From CALGLS01 sp047626155 (GTDB taxonomy: Bacteria > Bacteroidota > Bacteroidia > Chitinophagales > Saprospiraceae), in assembly GCA_047626155.1 (NCBI GenBank), contig JBLHRR010000151.1:1-14428 (forward strand): DNA of 14,428 nucleotides, given 5' to 3'. The position numbers and the translations under genes were made by a program. Shown here in pieces: positions 7,701-12,666 of this stretch (positions within the stretch are counted from its first letter, which is position 1; each line of letters opens with the position of its first letter). The notes beneath the pieces were generated by a model. That model worked only from the letters and a program-made list of their open reading frames with translations, was not told the origin of the DNA and searched no databases.

Positions 7701-8194
7701 CGGGCTACGGTTTGTGTCCCCGCCAATGTCATGGGCGCGTTGTCTATTCCGATCTGAGCAGTAGATTCTGTAAGTACATTGTTGTAAATAACTTCTGATT
7801 GCTCATACTGTGTATAATTATACACCGGTTGTTGCGTATAACTGAATTCAGTTCCGTTAAAATTGCTAATGATATAATTGGGATGATTTGCCCGGTTAGA
7901 GTCTACCCGAGTAGAATCAGTTATAAATGTATTACAACTATAATCCCACTCTCGACATCCTACATTTCCAAAGCCAACGGCTCCATCATGACAACGCATT
8001 TGATAACGCATCAAAATTTTCTCATAGGTTTGAGAAACATCGTCAGGAAAAGTAAAGACGCCTGCACGTTCGTCAGAATCCAGGGTAATGGTCTGGACAA
8101 TAATTGTGTCTTGAGCTATTGTATTCTTCGAAAAAGACAGTAACGAAAAGATAAATAAGGTGAAAACAAAAAATGAGTGGGTGGTTCTAAGCAT
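4736..8194 (-). CDS. Secreted peptide-N-glycosidase F-like protein with inserted LamG domain and type-A T9SS sorting tail
   Basis: An 1152-aa exported protein, predicted to act on glycoprotein or glycopeptide N-glycans outside the cell. Signal peptide: residues 1-28, ending NTIAQ. The PNGase F-like fold appears split. Its first part (about 30-95) has the cysteine-rich stretch ending CREWDYSCN (80-88). The rest (about 605-840) has LVTPYGNG, FDVTDYAPILKGD, a GHGQNGEFIERTH segment (721-733) and GGTWLFDRAGWCPGD (761-775), closely resembling PNGase F. From remembered PNGase F sequence, Glu727 aligns with catalytic Glu206, Asp84 is a candidate for Asp60, and Glu652 or Glu659 for Glu118. About 500 residues separate the parts, including a LamG/concanavalin-like domain (about 290-460: ITVSLWAKG, WSHWAFTKN, YGAIDELQIWDVAL). 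A CARDB-like segment (840-935), a GCYSMEFTDDGGDGLDYW module (994-1011) and a Por-secretion tail (1070-1152: VYPNPATDLI, LPSGVYQLVV) follow. Related Bacteroidota proteins of this architecture are annotated PNGase F-related; activity is inferred. Confidence 0.85.
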   Translation of the reverse strand: MLRTTHSFFVFTLFIFSLLSFSKNTIAQDTIIVQTITLDSDERAGVFTFPDDVSQTYEKILMRYQMRCHDGAVGFGNVGCREWDYSCNTFITDSTRVDSNRANHPNYIISNFNGTEFSYTQQPVYNYTQYEQSEVIYNNVLTESTAQIGIDNAPMTLAGTQTVARAQFLFTAAELSAAGLVAGPVTSMRMDVTELGEDINFMRIKMKHSSKTELESANPDFNDFTEVYFLSTNFSNVGDHAFLFSNDFDWDGTSNVLVEFSFTNQNAGAATTVNSHDAGFNSSIFTGTSDHALSFAGSGSIPLDGGPLASVNNEITVSLWAKGSDILPVNTTVFEGKDDAGNRQANVHLPWSNGQVYWDCGANGNAFDRINGVVDPSDFAGKWSHWAFTKNVSTGTMSIYLNGELFLSGTAKTNPIALASFNFASDISTNNNYYGAIDELQIWDVALDQATIQDWMRKSVTVDHPNYSNLLAYFQLNEGADSQLTDASASSSDAMVEGASNWQKIRGKDLFKGFVTSSLRPNMTFVQGTYEQTVSTINVLDSILSEQNQVTAYEVVGTDLTEVSPILVYPAETQYVLNEMGEVVDSVGIIVENTLTISDLEYYNKFPSKYEILSLVTPYGNGLDLGSNGKTFIFDVTDYAPILKGDRRLSIEMGGQNQEEMDIRFLYITGTPAREVKNIQNIWPFRRGWFQSILDDAVFEPRQLMTDAGATTYEIRSSITGHGQNGEFIERTHYFNIDGGSNEFTFPVWKTCGSIPIYPQGGTWLFDRAGWCPGDPTAINRFDITSYITPGQSVEIDYGLVGNNMAEANYLVSNQLVTYGAASFTSDAAIIDVIRPSLKVEHQRFNPACNLPTVLIQNTGSANLTSLVINYQVEGGLMLIYNWTGDLAFMETEQVELPVEELSFWDTNGGAEMFTASISNPNGGADQYANNNVIHSAYEPLNIIDEELVLQYKTNNRGEENKMYIKDHSGAIVLERTFMADNTEYTDALDLPGGCYSMEFTDDGGDGLDYWFWNQTGQNVGTGFLRLRRVTNSGNLTTIKTFEPEFGSFINYEFMLAQTVSTLEPGEKATLISVYPNPATDLINVDLVGFENTDLIVNLYSMTGQKLREEVIGNNLDHQRTLSFEVNDLPSGVYQLVVFDGNKRKTQQVVID

Positions 8195-8253
8195 AATAAA
8201 TATAGGTTAAGTTTTATTTATTGCTAAGATAGATAAATGATTGGATATATCCG

Positions 8254-8281
8254 CTAAATTATAGTTCCTTGAGCGTTCAAA
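8254..8281 (-). promoter_or_regulatory. Weak candidate promoter for the PNGase F-like gene
   Basis: On the minus strand TTTG (8281-8278) is followed after 16 nt by TAATTTAG (8261-8254), one mismatch from TAnnTTTG. It lies 60 bp upstream of the ATG at 8194. The spacer is shorter than the usual 19-21 nt, so this is a suggestion only. Confidence 0.25.
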
Positions 8282-8653
8282 GGTTCACGAAAAAGAGAAT
8301 GGTAACTATTCATTTAATACCTGAAAAAATAAGGCCTGTAGGACCACCCCTTTTTCTAGCAAGATACAACTTCGATTGAGCGAGGTGCGCAGCAGCGACC
8401 CCGTTAAAGTTCGAGCCTTATAGTATTTGTTTGAGTTCTATAATTTGGCGGGTTAATAATAATCTCTTTTTACCAGGACAATATTATGCACCTTATTGGA
8501 ACATTTGGTCTCGTTTGTTCTACAAACGAGGACGGTCTTAAAGATCTTCTATTTCATATTTACGGTTGTAGTCCTCTCTACTGACGGAGACCATTGTTCG
8601 AACACTGGGATACCCGGAGCCGAATCTGTCGAGCGGCCAAGTAGGATAAAGCT
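8282..8653. other. Intergenic region with dyads and dispersed-repeat fragments; no gene seen
   Basis: No reading frame here resembles a protein. It holds a perfect 9-bp inverted repeat with a 3-nt loop, CTCGTTTGT (8510-8518) and ACAAACGAG (8522-8530), and a copy of a dispersed repeat starting at 8622 that also occurs near 10025. No T-run terminator for the protease was found. The stretch looks like the mosaic of short repeats common between genes in large Saprospiria genomes. Confidence 0.5.
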
Positions 8654-8659
8654 TTATTT
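8622..8659 (+). repeat. Dispersed intergenic repeat, copy 1 (CTGTCGA..GGCCA..AGGATAAA)
   Basis: This 38-bp segment shares GAA-CTGTCGA-GGCCA-AGGATAAA-GC-TTT, in the same order and orientation, with 10025-10063; roughly 30 of 38 positions match by eye. It overlaps the last codons of the protease gene, so a repeat abuts or contributes the 3' end of that reading frame. Confidence 0.5.
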
Positions 8660-9934
8660 CACTAAAAAATTCTCCCTCAAGACCACTCCGTCTTTACGAA
8701 CTACTTTGAGTAAGTAATTCCCTGGCTTCAGTTTCTTCAACTTCAAACACTTCTTTCTTCCTTTTTTGCTCATCACCTTTTCTTCCATCACATTATATAC
8801 GTTCAGATCTCTAATTTGCTTCCTGGAAAATTTCGGTTTAAATGAAAGTTTATTTTTAGCTATTTTATATGTAAAATTCTCTCGTTCTATTTCCTGTCCC
8901 ATTTTCTCAATACTCTCATCGAGTTCTCCTAATATTTCATCTGCCAGACAGGCATCCGGCGTTCCATAACCATAGCCATTGACTTTGTCTGGGTTCAGAT
9001 ATTTCGAGGCACTCTGTCGTACTACTGCGATGATTTCCATGTTGCTTCGCTTGGGGTGTGCCTGCTTTAGGCAAGCGACCAAACCTGCAATAGCCGGCCC
9101 TGCAAATGAGGTTCCGTTACCTGGACGAATGGTACCATCTGGATCTATAATTATAGTGGCCTGCCCTACCGCCATTACATCTGGCTTGATGCGGCCATCA
9201 GCTGTCGGACCAAAAGAAGAGAAGCCTGCTTTGATACCATTCACGTCGATCGCGCCTACGGTCAAAACAGAATCTGCATCGCCTGGTGCAGTAACATAAT
9301 ACCAGTCTTGTGTTCCGAAATTTCCTTGAATCGCTACGACCAAAATCCCTTTAGACGCTGCATAATCGGCAGCCTTTGTAATGGTGGTCGTATTACCATC
9401 CATGTTTTTATAGTCATAACTTTTCTCTCCTTTATCAAAGGTATTGTACTGCAAAGAACTGGCAATAATATCTGCTCCATTTTTATGGGCCCAATCAACT
9501 GCTTCTAGCCAGTTTTGCTCTTCCTGATTTGTCTCTGTCTCCGTATATTCAGTATGCGCTAACAATATATTTGCATCGAAAGCTATCCCTACGTATTTTC
9601 CTGGAATGTAACCATTTACAACAGACAGGGTATTTGTTCCGTGGCTTCCTACTTTTTCATAAGGAACAGGACCGTCTGAAACAAAGTCGTATTGTGCCTT
9701 CAATAAACCATTCTTTCTGGCATAATCAAATGCTTCCATTTTATCAAAGCCATCGAAGCCATCGTCGAGATGGGCGATGGTGATTCCTTTGCCGGTAAAT
9801 CCGCGTTGGTGAAGACAATCCATATTTAGGATTTCGACCTGCGCTTTGGTTTGTCCGTAGTCTATTGTTTTGCTTTGCGCAAAAAGAGAAATACAACAAA
9901 ATGAGCAGAGGAGGAAGGAAAGGAGGTTTTTCAT
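8654..9934 (-). CDS. Secreted subtilisin-like serine protease (peptidase family S8)
   Basis: A 426-aa exported protease. The signal peptide covers residues 1-20 (LLSFLLCSFCCISLFAQ). The S8 catalytic triad is complete: Asp57 in AHLDDGFDG, His98 in GSHGTNTLSVVNG and Ser276 in GNGTSFAGPAIAG. The oxyanion-hole Asn is Asn205 in AIQGNFG. The segment FSSFGPTADGRIKPDV (238-253) is typical of the family. No separate inhibitor-I9 propeptide is apparent between signal and catalytic domain. Residues about 355-426 form a short C-terminal domain with the outline of a type-A T9SS tail (NVYNVMEEKV, LKPGNYLLKV, NFLVK) but unusually rich in lysine, and without the usual YPNP start. Export by T9SS is therefore likely but not certain. 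Spacing of more than 300 bp on both sides suggests a single-gene transcript. The substrate is unknown; nutrient acquisition or maturation of surface proteins would both fit. Confidence 0.9.
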   Translation of the reverse strand: MKNLLSFLLCSFCCISLFAQSKTIDYGQTKAQVEILNMDCLHQRGFTGKGITIAHLDDGFDGFDKMEAFDYARKNGLLKAQYDFVSDGPVPYEKVGSHGTNTLSVVNGYIPGKYVGIAFDANILLAHTEYTETETNQEEQNWLEAVDWAHKNGADIIASSLQYNTFDKGEKSYDYKNMDGNTTTITKAADYAASKGILVVAIQGNFGTQDWYYVTAPGDADSVLTVGAIDVNGIKAGFSSFGPTADGRIKPDVMAVGQATIIIDPDGTIRPGNGTSFAGPAIAGLVACLKQAHPKRSNMEIIAVVRQSASKYLNPDKVNGYGYGTPDACLADEILGELDESIEKMGQEIERENFTYKIAKNKLSFKPKFSRKQIRDLNVYNVMEEKVMSKKGRKKCLKLKKLKPGNYLLKVVRKDGVVLRENFLVK

Positions 9935-9972
9935 TATGGTAGGTTTAAAAGTGGGTTTTATTAAAGCTTTAT

Positions 9973-10006
9973 CGGTTGCGGGTTTCCGGTATTTGGTTTC
10001 CGACCG
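9973..10006 (+). repeat. Dispersed GGTTTCCGG-type element, copy 2
   Basis: GGTTGCGGGTTTCCGGTATT followed by TGGTTTCCGACCGA matches the minus strand of 3217-3250 at about 27 of 32 aligned positions. The copies are in opposite orientation and both intergenic. No function is evident. Confidence 0.5.
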
Positions 10007-10024
10007 ATCGCATCATTTTGCATA

Positions 10025-10063
10025 GAACCTGTCGAAGGGCCATTCAGGATAAATGCAATTTTT
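10025..10063 (+). repeat. Dispersed intergenic repeat, copy 2 (CTGTCGA..GGCCA..AGGATAAA)
   Basis: Second copy of the repeat at 8622-8659, same orientation, lying upstream of the protease gene. The two copies therefore flank that gene as direct repeats. Whether this reflects an insertion event or just a common genomic repeat cannot be decided from one window. Confidence 0.5.
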
Positions 10064-10187
10064 TAGAGCTGCGCGTAGTTTACGATTGTTCACACAGATC
10101 ACAGAGCGATCGCGAAGAATACTCCGTTTTACGTTTGTCTTGTTAGGATTTTTATAATTGCAGGAACAACACAACTATATATTGATC

Positions 10188-10258
10188 GGTAGATCAGAGT
10201 GGATTTTATTCGCGCAAATTAAATTTGGTGGGAAGGCCCTTATCAACCCTGATCTACC
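10188..10258. repeat. Inverted repeat downstream of def
   Basis: GGTAGATCAGAGT (10188-10200) and ACCCTGATCTACC (10246-10258) pair at 12 of 13 positions across a 45-nt A/T-rich interior. It begins 11 nt past the def stop codon. It may end or stabilise the ruvX-def transcript, but no T-run follows, so I do not call it an intrinsic terminator. Confidence 0.5.
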
Positions 10259-10269
10259 TTTCTTACGTA

Positions 10270-10830
10270 TTACTTTTTAACTACAAACCGCATCTTATAC
10301 TCTTTAGGAATATCTCCATTTTTAATTCTATCCAAACGTCGCTTGATCAATCGTCTTTTTATCGGCTTCAGCAATTCTGTAAAAAGTATCCCGTCGATAT
10401 GGTCATACTCATGCTGAACAACGCGAGCGTCAATTCCGGTAAACACTTTTTCATGCTCATTGAATTCCTCATCCATATAACGTAGGCGGATTTGAGCAGG
10501 TCTACTCACCTCTCCCCTCACATCAGGAATACTGAGGCAACCTTCTTCGTAAGCCCATTCATCGCCCCCTTCTTCAATTTTATGGGCGTTAATAAATACC
10601 TGTTTCATCCCACTCTTTTCTTCGCCTTCCTCGGTGAGTTGCTCAGAGTCTACGATAAAAATACGGATGGCCTTTCCTATTTGAGGAGCTGCCAATCCTA
10701 CACCAGAAGCATTGTACATGGTTTCTTTCATGTCCGCAATCAGTTGCTCCAAATTTGGGTAATCTTTGTCAATGTCTTCGGCCACCTTTTTGAGTACTGC
10801 TTGGCCGTAAGCATAAATTGGTAAAATCAT
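10270..10830 (-). CDS. def: Peptide deformylase
   Basis: A 186-aa cytosolic metallo-hydrolase that removes the formyl group from the initiator methionine of new proteins at the ribosome exit. All three family motifs are intact: GVGLAAPQIG (43-52, Gln50), EGCLS (96-100, metal ligand Cys98) and QHEYDHIDG (139-147, metal ligands His140 and His144, catalytic Glu141). The N-terminus MILPIYAYGQAVLKKVAEDI is the usual Bacteroidota form, so the ATG at 10830 is the start. The C-terminal basic tail (KRRLIKRRLDRIKNG) is compatible with ribosome association. It lies 128 bp downstream of ruvX on the same strand, an order I recall as common in Bacteroidota. With no TAnnTTTG box next to its start, co-transcription with ruvX is plausible, though a hairpin lies between. 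Confidence 0.95.
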   Translation of the reverse strand: MILPIYAYGQAVLKKVAEDIDKDYPNLEQLIADMKETMYNASGVGLAAPQIGKAIRIFIVDSEQLTEEGEEKSGMKQVFINAHKIEEGGDEWAYEEGCLSIPDVRGEVSRPAQIRLRYMDEEFNEHEKVFTGIDARVVQHEYDHIDGILFTELLKPIKRRLIKRRLDRIKNGDIPKEYKMRFVVKK

Positions 10831-10879
10831 TGTTATTCTTTTGTGTCTTTAACTGTTTTATTGTAGCTGTTCAGCAGTT

Positions 10880-10948
10880 GGCTTTTAGCAGTTGGCTTCC
10901 CACTATCGCACGTTATAGGGAAGCCAATAGCTAAAATAGCTAAAAGCC
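10880..10948. repeat. Double-arm inverted repeat between ruvX and def
   Basis: Two nested perfect 10-bp arms: outer GGCTTTTAGC (10880-10889) with GCTAAAAGCC (10939-10948), inner TTGGCTTCCC (10892-10901) with GGGAAGCCAA (10918-10927). The flanks are built from short AGTTGGCT/TTAGC/AATAGCT phrases typical of Bacteroidota intergenic repeats. There is no T-run, so it is more likely a mobile palindromic repeat or mRNA processing structure than a terminator. Confidence 0.65.
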
Positions 10949-10958
10949 ATGTGCTAAT

Positions 10959-11378
10959 TCAATACGGTCTATTCCGCTCCATGTAGCTTTGCAGGATCAA
11001 AACGGCAGCTATCTTATCGACTAAACCTTTGTCTCTCCGTTTTTTCTTTTTTGCTCCACTTTGCAGAATAATTCGTTTGGCATCCTCTGAGGTAAAACGC
11101 TCATCTTCATAAGCAACCTCAATTTCGGGATATAGTTTATTTAATTTTTCAACAAATTTTTCAATCGTTGGGGCGAGTTGTGCGGGGCTTCCATCCAAGT
11201 GCATGGGAAAGCCCACCACGAATTTGGAAACGGATTCCGCGAATAAGTATTTTTTGAGGTACTCAAAAATGTCATTTGTCGGAACCGTATCAAGGCCTGT
11301 GGCGATGATCTGCAAGGGGTCGGTCACTGCCAATCCTATGCGTTTGGTTCCATAATCTATTGCTAATATTCTAGTCAC
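10959..11378 (-). CDS. ruvX: RuvX/YqgF-type putative Holliday junction resolvase (pre-16S rRNA nuclease family)
   Basis: A 139-aa RNase H-fold nuclease of the YqgF/RuvX family, essential in many bacteria; members are annotated as Holliday junction resolvases and are implicated in 16S rRNA 5'-end maturation. Conserved acidic residues are visible: Asp8 in LAIDYGTKRIGLAVTD, the YEDERFTS motif (90-97, with Glu91/Glu93) and Asp121 in LVDKIAAVLILQSY. Length fits the family (~135-150 aa). The start is GTG at 11378; no upstream ATG gives a better N-terminus and MTRILAIDYG is where RuvX proteins begin. A perfect -7 box lies 5 nt upstream. Residues 109-117 are strikingly basic (AKKKKRRDK), which may aid nucleic acid binding. 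It is the first gene of the likely ruvX-def unit. Confidence 0.92.
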   Translation of the reverse strand: MTRILAIDYGTKRIGLAVTDPLQIIATGLDTVPTNDIFEYLKKYLFAESVSKFVVGFPMHLDGSPAQLAPTIEKFVEKLNKLYPEIEVAYEDERFTSEDAKRIILQSGAKKKKRRDKGLVDKIAAVLILQSYMERNRPY

Positions 11379-11383
11379 GGGCG

Positions 11384-11391
11384 CAAAGGTA
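11384..11391 (-). promoter_or_regulatory. -7 promoter box of ruvX, giving a leaderless or near-leaderless mRNA
   Basis: TACCTTTG on the minus strand matches TAnnTTTG exactly and ends 5 nt before the GTG start. Transcription starting a few bases past the box would begin at or almost at the start codon. No clear -33 TTG was found 19-21 nt upstream. Confidence 0.5.
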
Positions 11392-11883
11392 GGTATTTAC
11401 CCTTTCTGGAAATAATATTTCTGTATGATTTCGTTGCTAAATAAAGAAACTAGGGAAAGGGGATTGAATTCTAAATTATAATGAAAATCTAATACCCTTG
11501 CTTCGAGGCCTTTAGGTCACAACAGAATATAAAAGGGTGGTTAGAATGGAAATCAAAATCTAAATGCCCTTGGTTCACGGCACTTAGTTCTTGGAATCTA
11601 AACTACGAACGAGAGGAGCGGAAAAGGGAGAAATCAAAAACAATTCGTTTCCCTCAACTAGATCGAGACAAGCTTTAAGCAAAAAGCGTAAGCAACGCCC
11701 TTTAACATTCAATATCCGGAATAACAATATTATTGACTCCGCCTCTAACTTCCGCTTTTTGAGCACTTGTTAACTGCTTGCCTTCTAAAGTACTTCAAAT
11801 TCTTAATCCATTTTTTGGAATATATTGGTTCAAAATCAAATCATTAGGGGTAAGTGACGTTGCAGCCGTAGCGCCGTTGCGGT

Positions 11884-11912
11884 AAAAAAACAATTGGCGT
11901 TCCTCCAATTTG
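11884..11912 (-). terminator. Weak terminator-like hairpin
   Basis: On the minus strand AAATTGG pairs with CCAATTG (about 6 bp, A/T-rich) around AGGAACG and is followed by TTTTTTT. No gene ends nearby, so its client is unclear. Confidence 0.3.
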
Positions 11913-11970
11913 CTATGTTCTACCAAGTGAAATCATTTAACACCTTAAACTTTGCAATCCCCCCCCAAAC

Positions 11971-12003
11971 AAAAAAATCCCCCTCCAACTTTATGGAGAG
12001 GGA
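11971..12003 (-). terminator. Intrinsic terminator-like hairpin without an adjacent gene
   Basis: On the minus strand TCCCTCTCCA (12003-11994) folds back on TGGAGGGGGA (11987-11978) with one internal mismatch, a 6-nt loop, and is followed by TTTTTTT (11977-11971). This is a textbook shape, yet the nearest minus-strand gene ends 660 bp upstream at 12667. It implies either a long 3' untranslated region or an unrecognised transcript ending here. Confidence 0.55.
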
Positions 12004-12503
12004 ATAAGCCCAAAACCGTTTTAAAAAATCTTAACCGCCTGATACATTCAATCAAAATGCAAACAGACTTTATATCTTTCGCAACAGCTCTAAAGCCATT
12101 GCGAATTTAATTTTCTGGCGTAACACTGACCCGACAAAAGTTGAATTACAACAATGGCATTACAACCTCTACTTGTCATCACGACAATCAGGTATAGTGT
12201 TATTTAAGTGTGATATGGGTATTCTTATAACAGTCAAATCCGAAGACTTAACAATAATCAAGAATAATAAGAGATGTAGAAAAAAAGTGAGAGAAGAATC
12301 TTAGGTAATCGGTTAAAAGGATTGTTCTGTCATGGGATTACACCTCCTTTGTTTAGGAACAAAGAAATGGTACTACGTCATAAAGGATATGTTGCTTTTG
12401 TTATGTTATGGGATATAATTCTTTTTGTTCATCCATCATTCGAAGATTGATATGTTCTTTCGAATAATGTAATGCAAACTTACAGCATGTATCTGAATCT
12501 TTT

Positions 12504-12521
12504 ATACCCCAAATAGGGTAT
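12504..12521. promoter_or_regulatory. ATACCC-N6-GGGTAT dyad
   Basis: A perfect 6-bp dyad with a 6-nt centre (CAAATA) in A/T-rich DNA, 145 bp past the end of the T9SS gene. It has the shape of a transcription-factor site, but no downstream gene on either strand is near enough to assign one. Confidence 0.25.
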
Positions 12522-12666
12522 TTTCTAAATTGTATTTTAGATAAATTGTTAAAACACAGCTAATTACATACCGCTCACTCATTCATACGTACCGTTGCTT
12601 TATAGTTGAAAACCGTTCACTTTTGTGAATAACAAGATTACTTTGGAAACTTTCATATTGAAATCA

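Larger units (their letters stand above)
9935..10269. other. Intergenic region between def and the S8 protease; repeats only
   Basis: No gene is recognisable. From left to right it holds a GGTTTCC-type element (9973-10006), a dispersed repeat copy (10025-10063), an A/T-rich stretch with a GCGATCGC palindrome near 10107, and the def-distal inverted repeat (10188-10258). The protease promoter should lie in the left part, but no TAnnTTTG match was seen close to its ATG. Confidence 0.5.
11379..12666. other. 1.29-kb region without a recognisable gene
   Basis: I found no reading frame with protein-like composition, no tRNA and no rRNA. It contains a degenerate direct repeat around AAAATCTAAT-CCCTTG-TTC-GGC (from 11484 and again from 11555, 71 bp apart); a GTAGCGCCGTTGCGGT element (11871-11886) shared with the fabH terminator region; two terminator-like hairpins on the minus strand (11884-11912 and 11971-12003); an ATTCGAA/TTCGAAT dyad (12438-12444, 12459-12465); and an ATACCC/GGGTAT dyad (12504-12521). 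A decayed gene or a noncoding RNA in the 12004-12666 part is possible but unproven. Confidence 0.5.

Noticed and set aside
9101..9140. Possible loss of the catalytic Ser region in the S8 protease
   Set aside because: Checked: GNGTSFAGP with Ser276 is intact, as are Asp57 and His98.
10188..10258. Classic intrinsic terminator for def
   Set aside because: The arms pair well but the loop is long and no T-run follows on the minus strand, so it is listed as an inverted repeat only.
11584..11773. Overlapping 60-codon frames on both strands
   Set aside because: Composition is not protein-like, neither has a recognisable motif or promoter, and each is the shadow of the other.
12313..12348. Tiny minus-strand reading frame (MTEQSF) with a good AGGAGGTG seven bases upstream of its ATG
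   Set aside because: Only six codons, and neighbouring genes do not use Shine-Dalgarno sequences. The match is probably chance.
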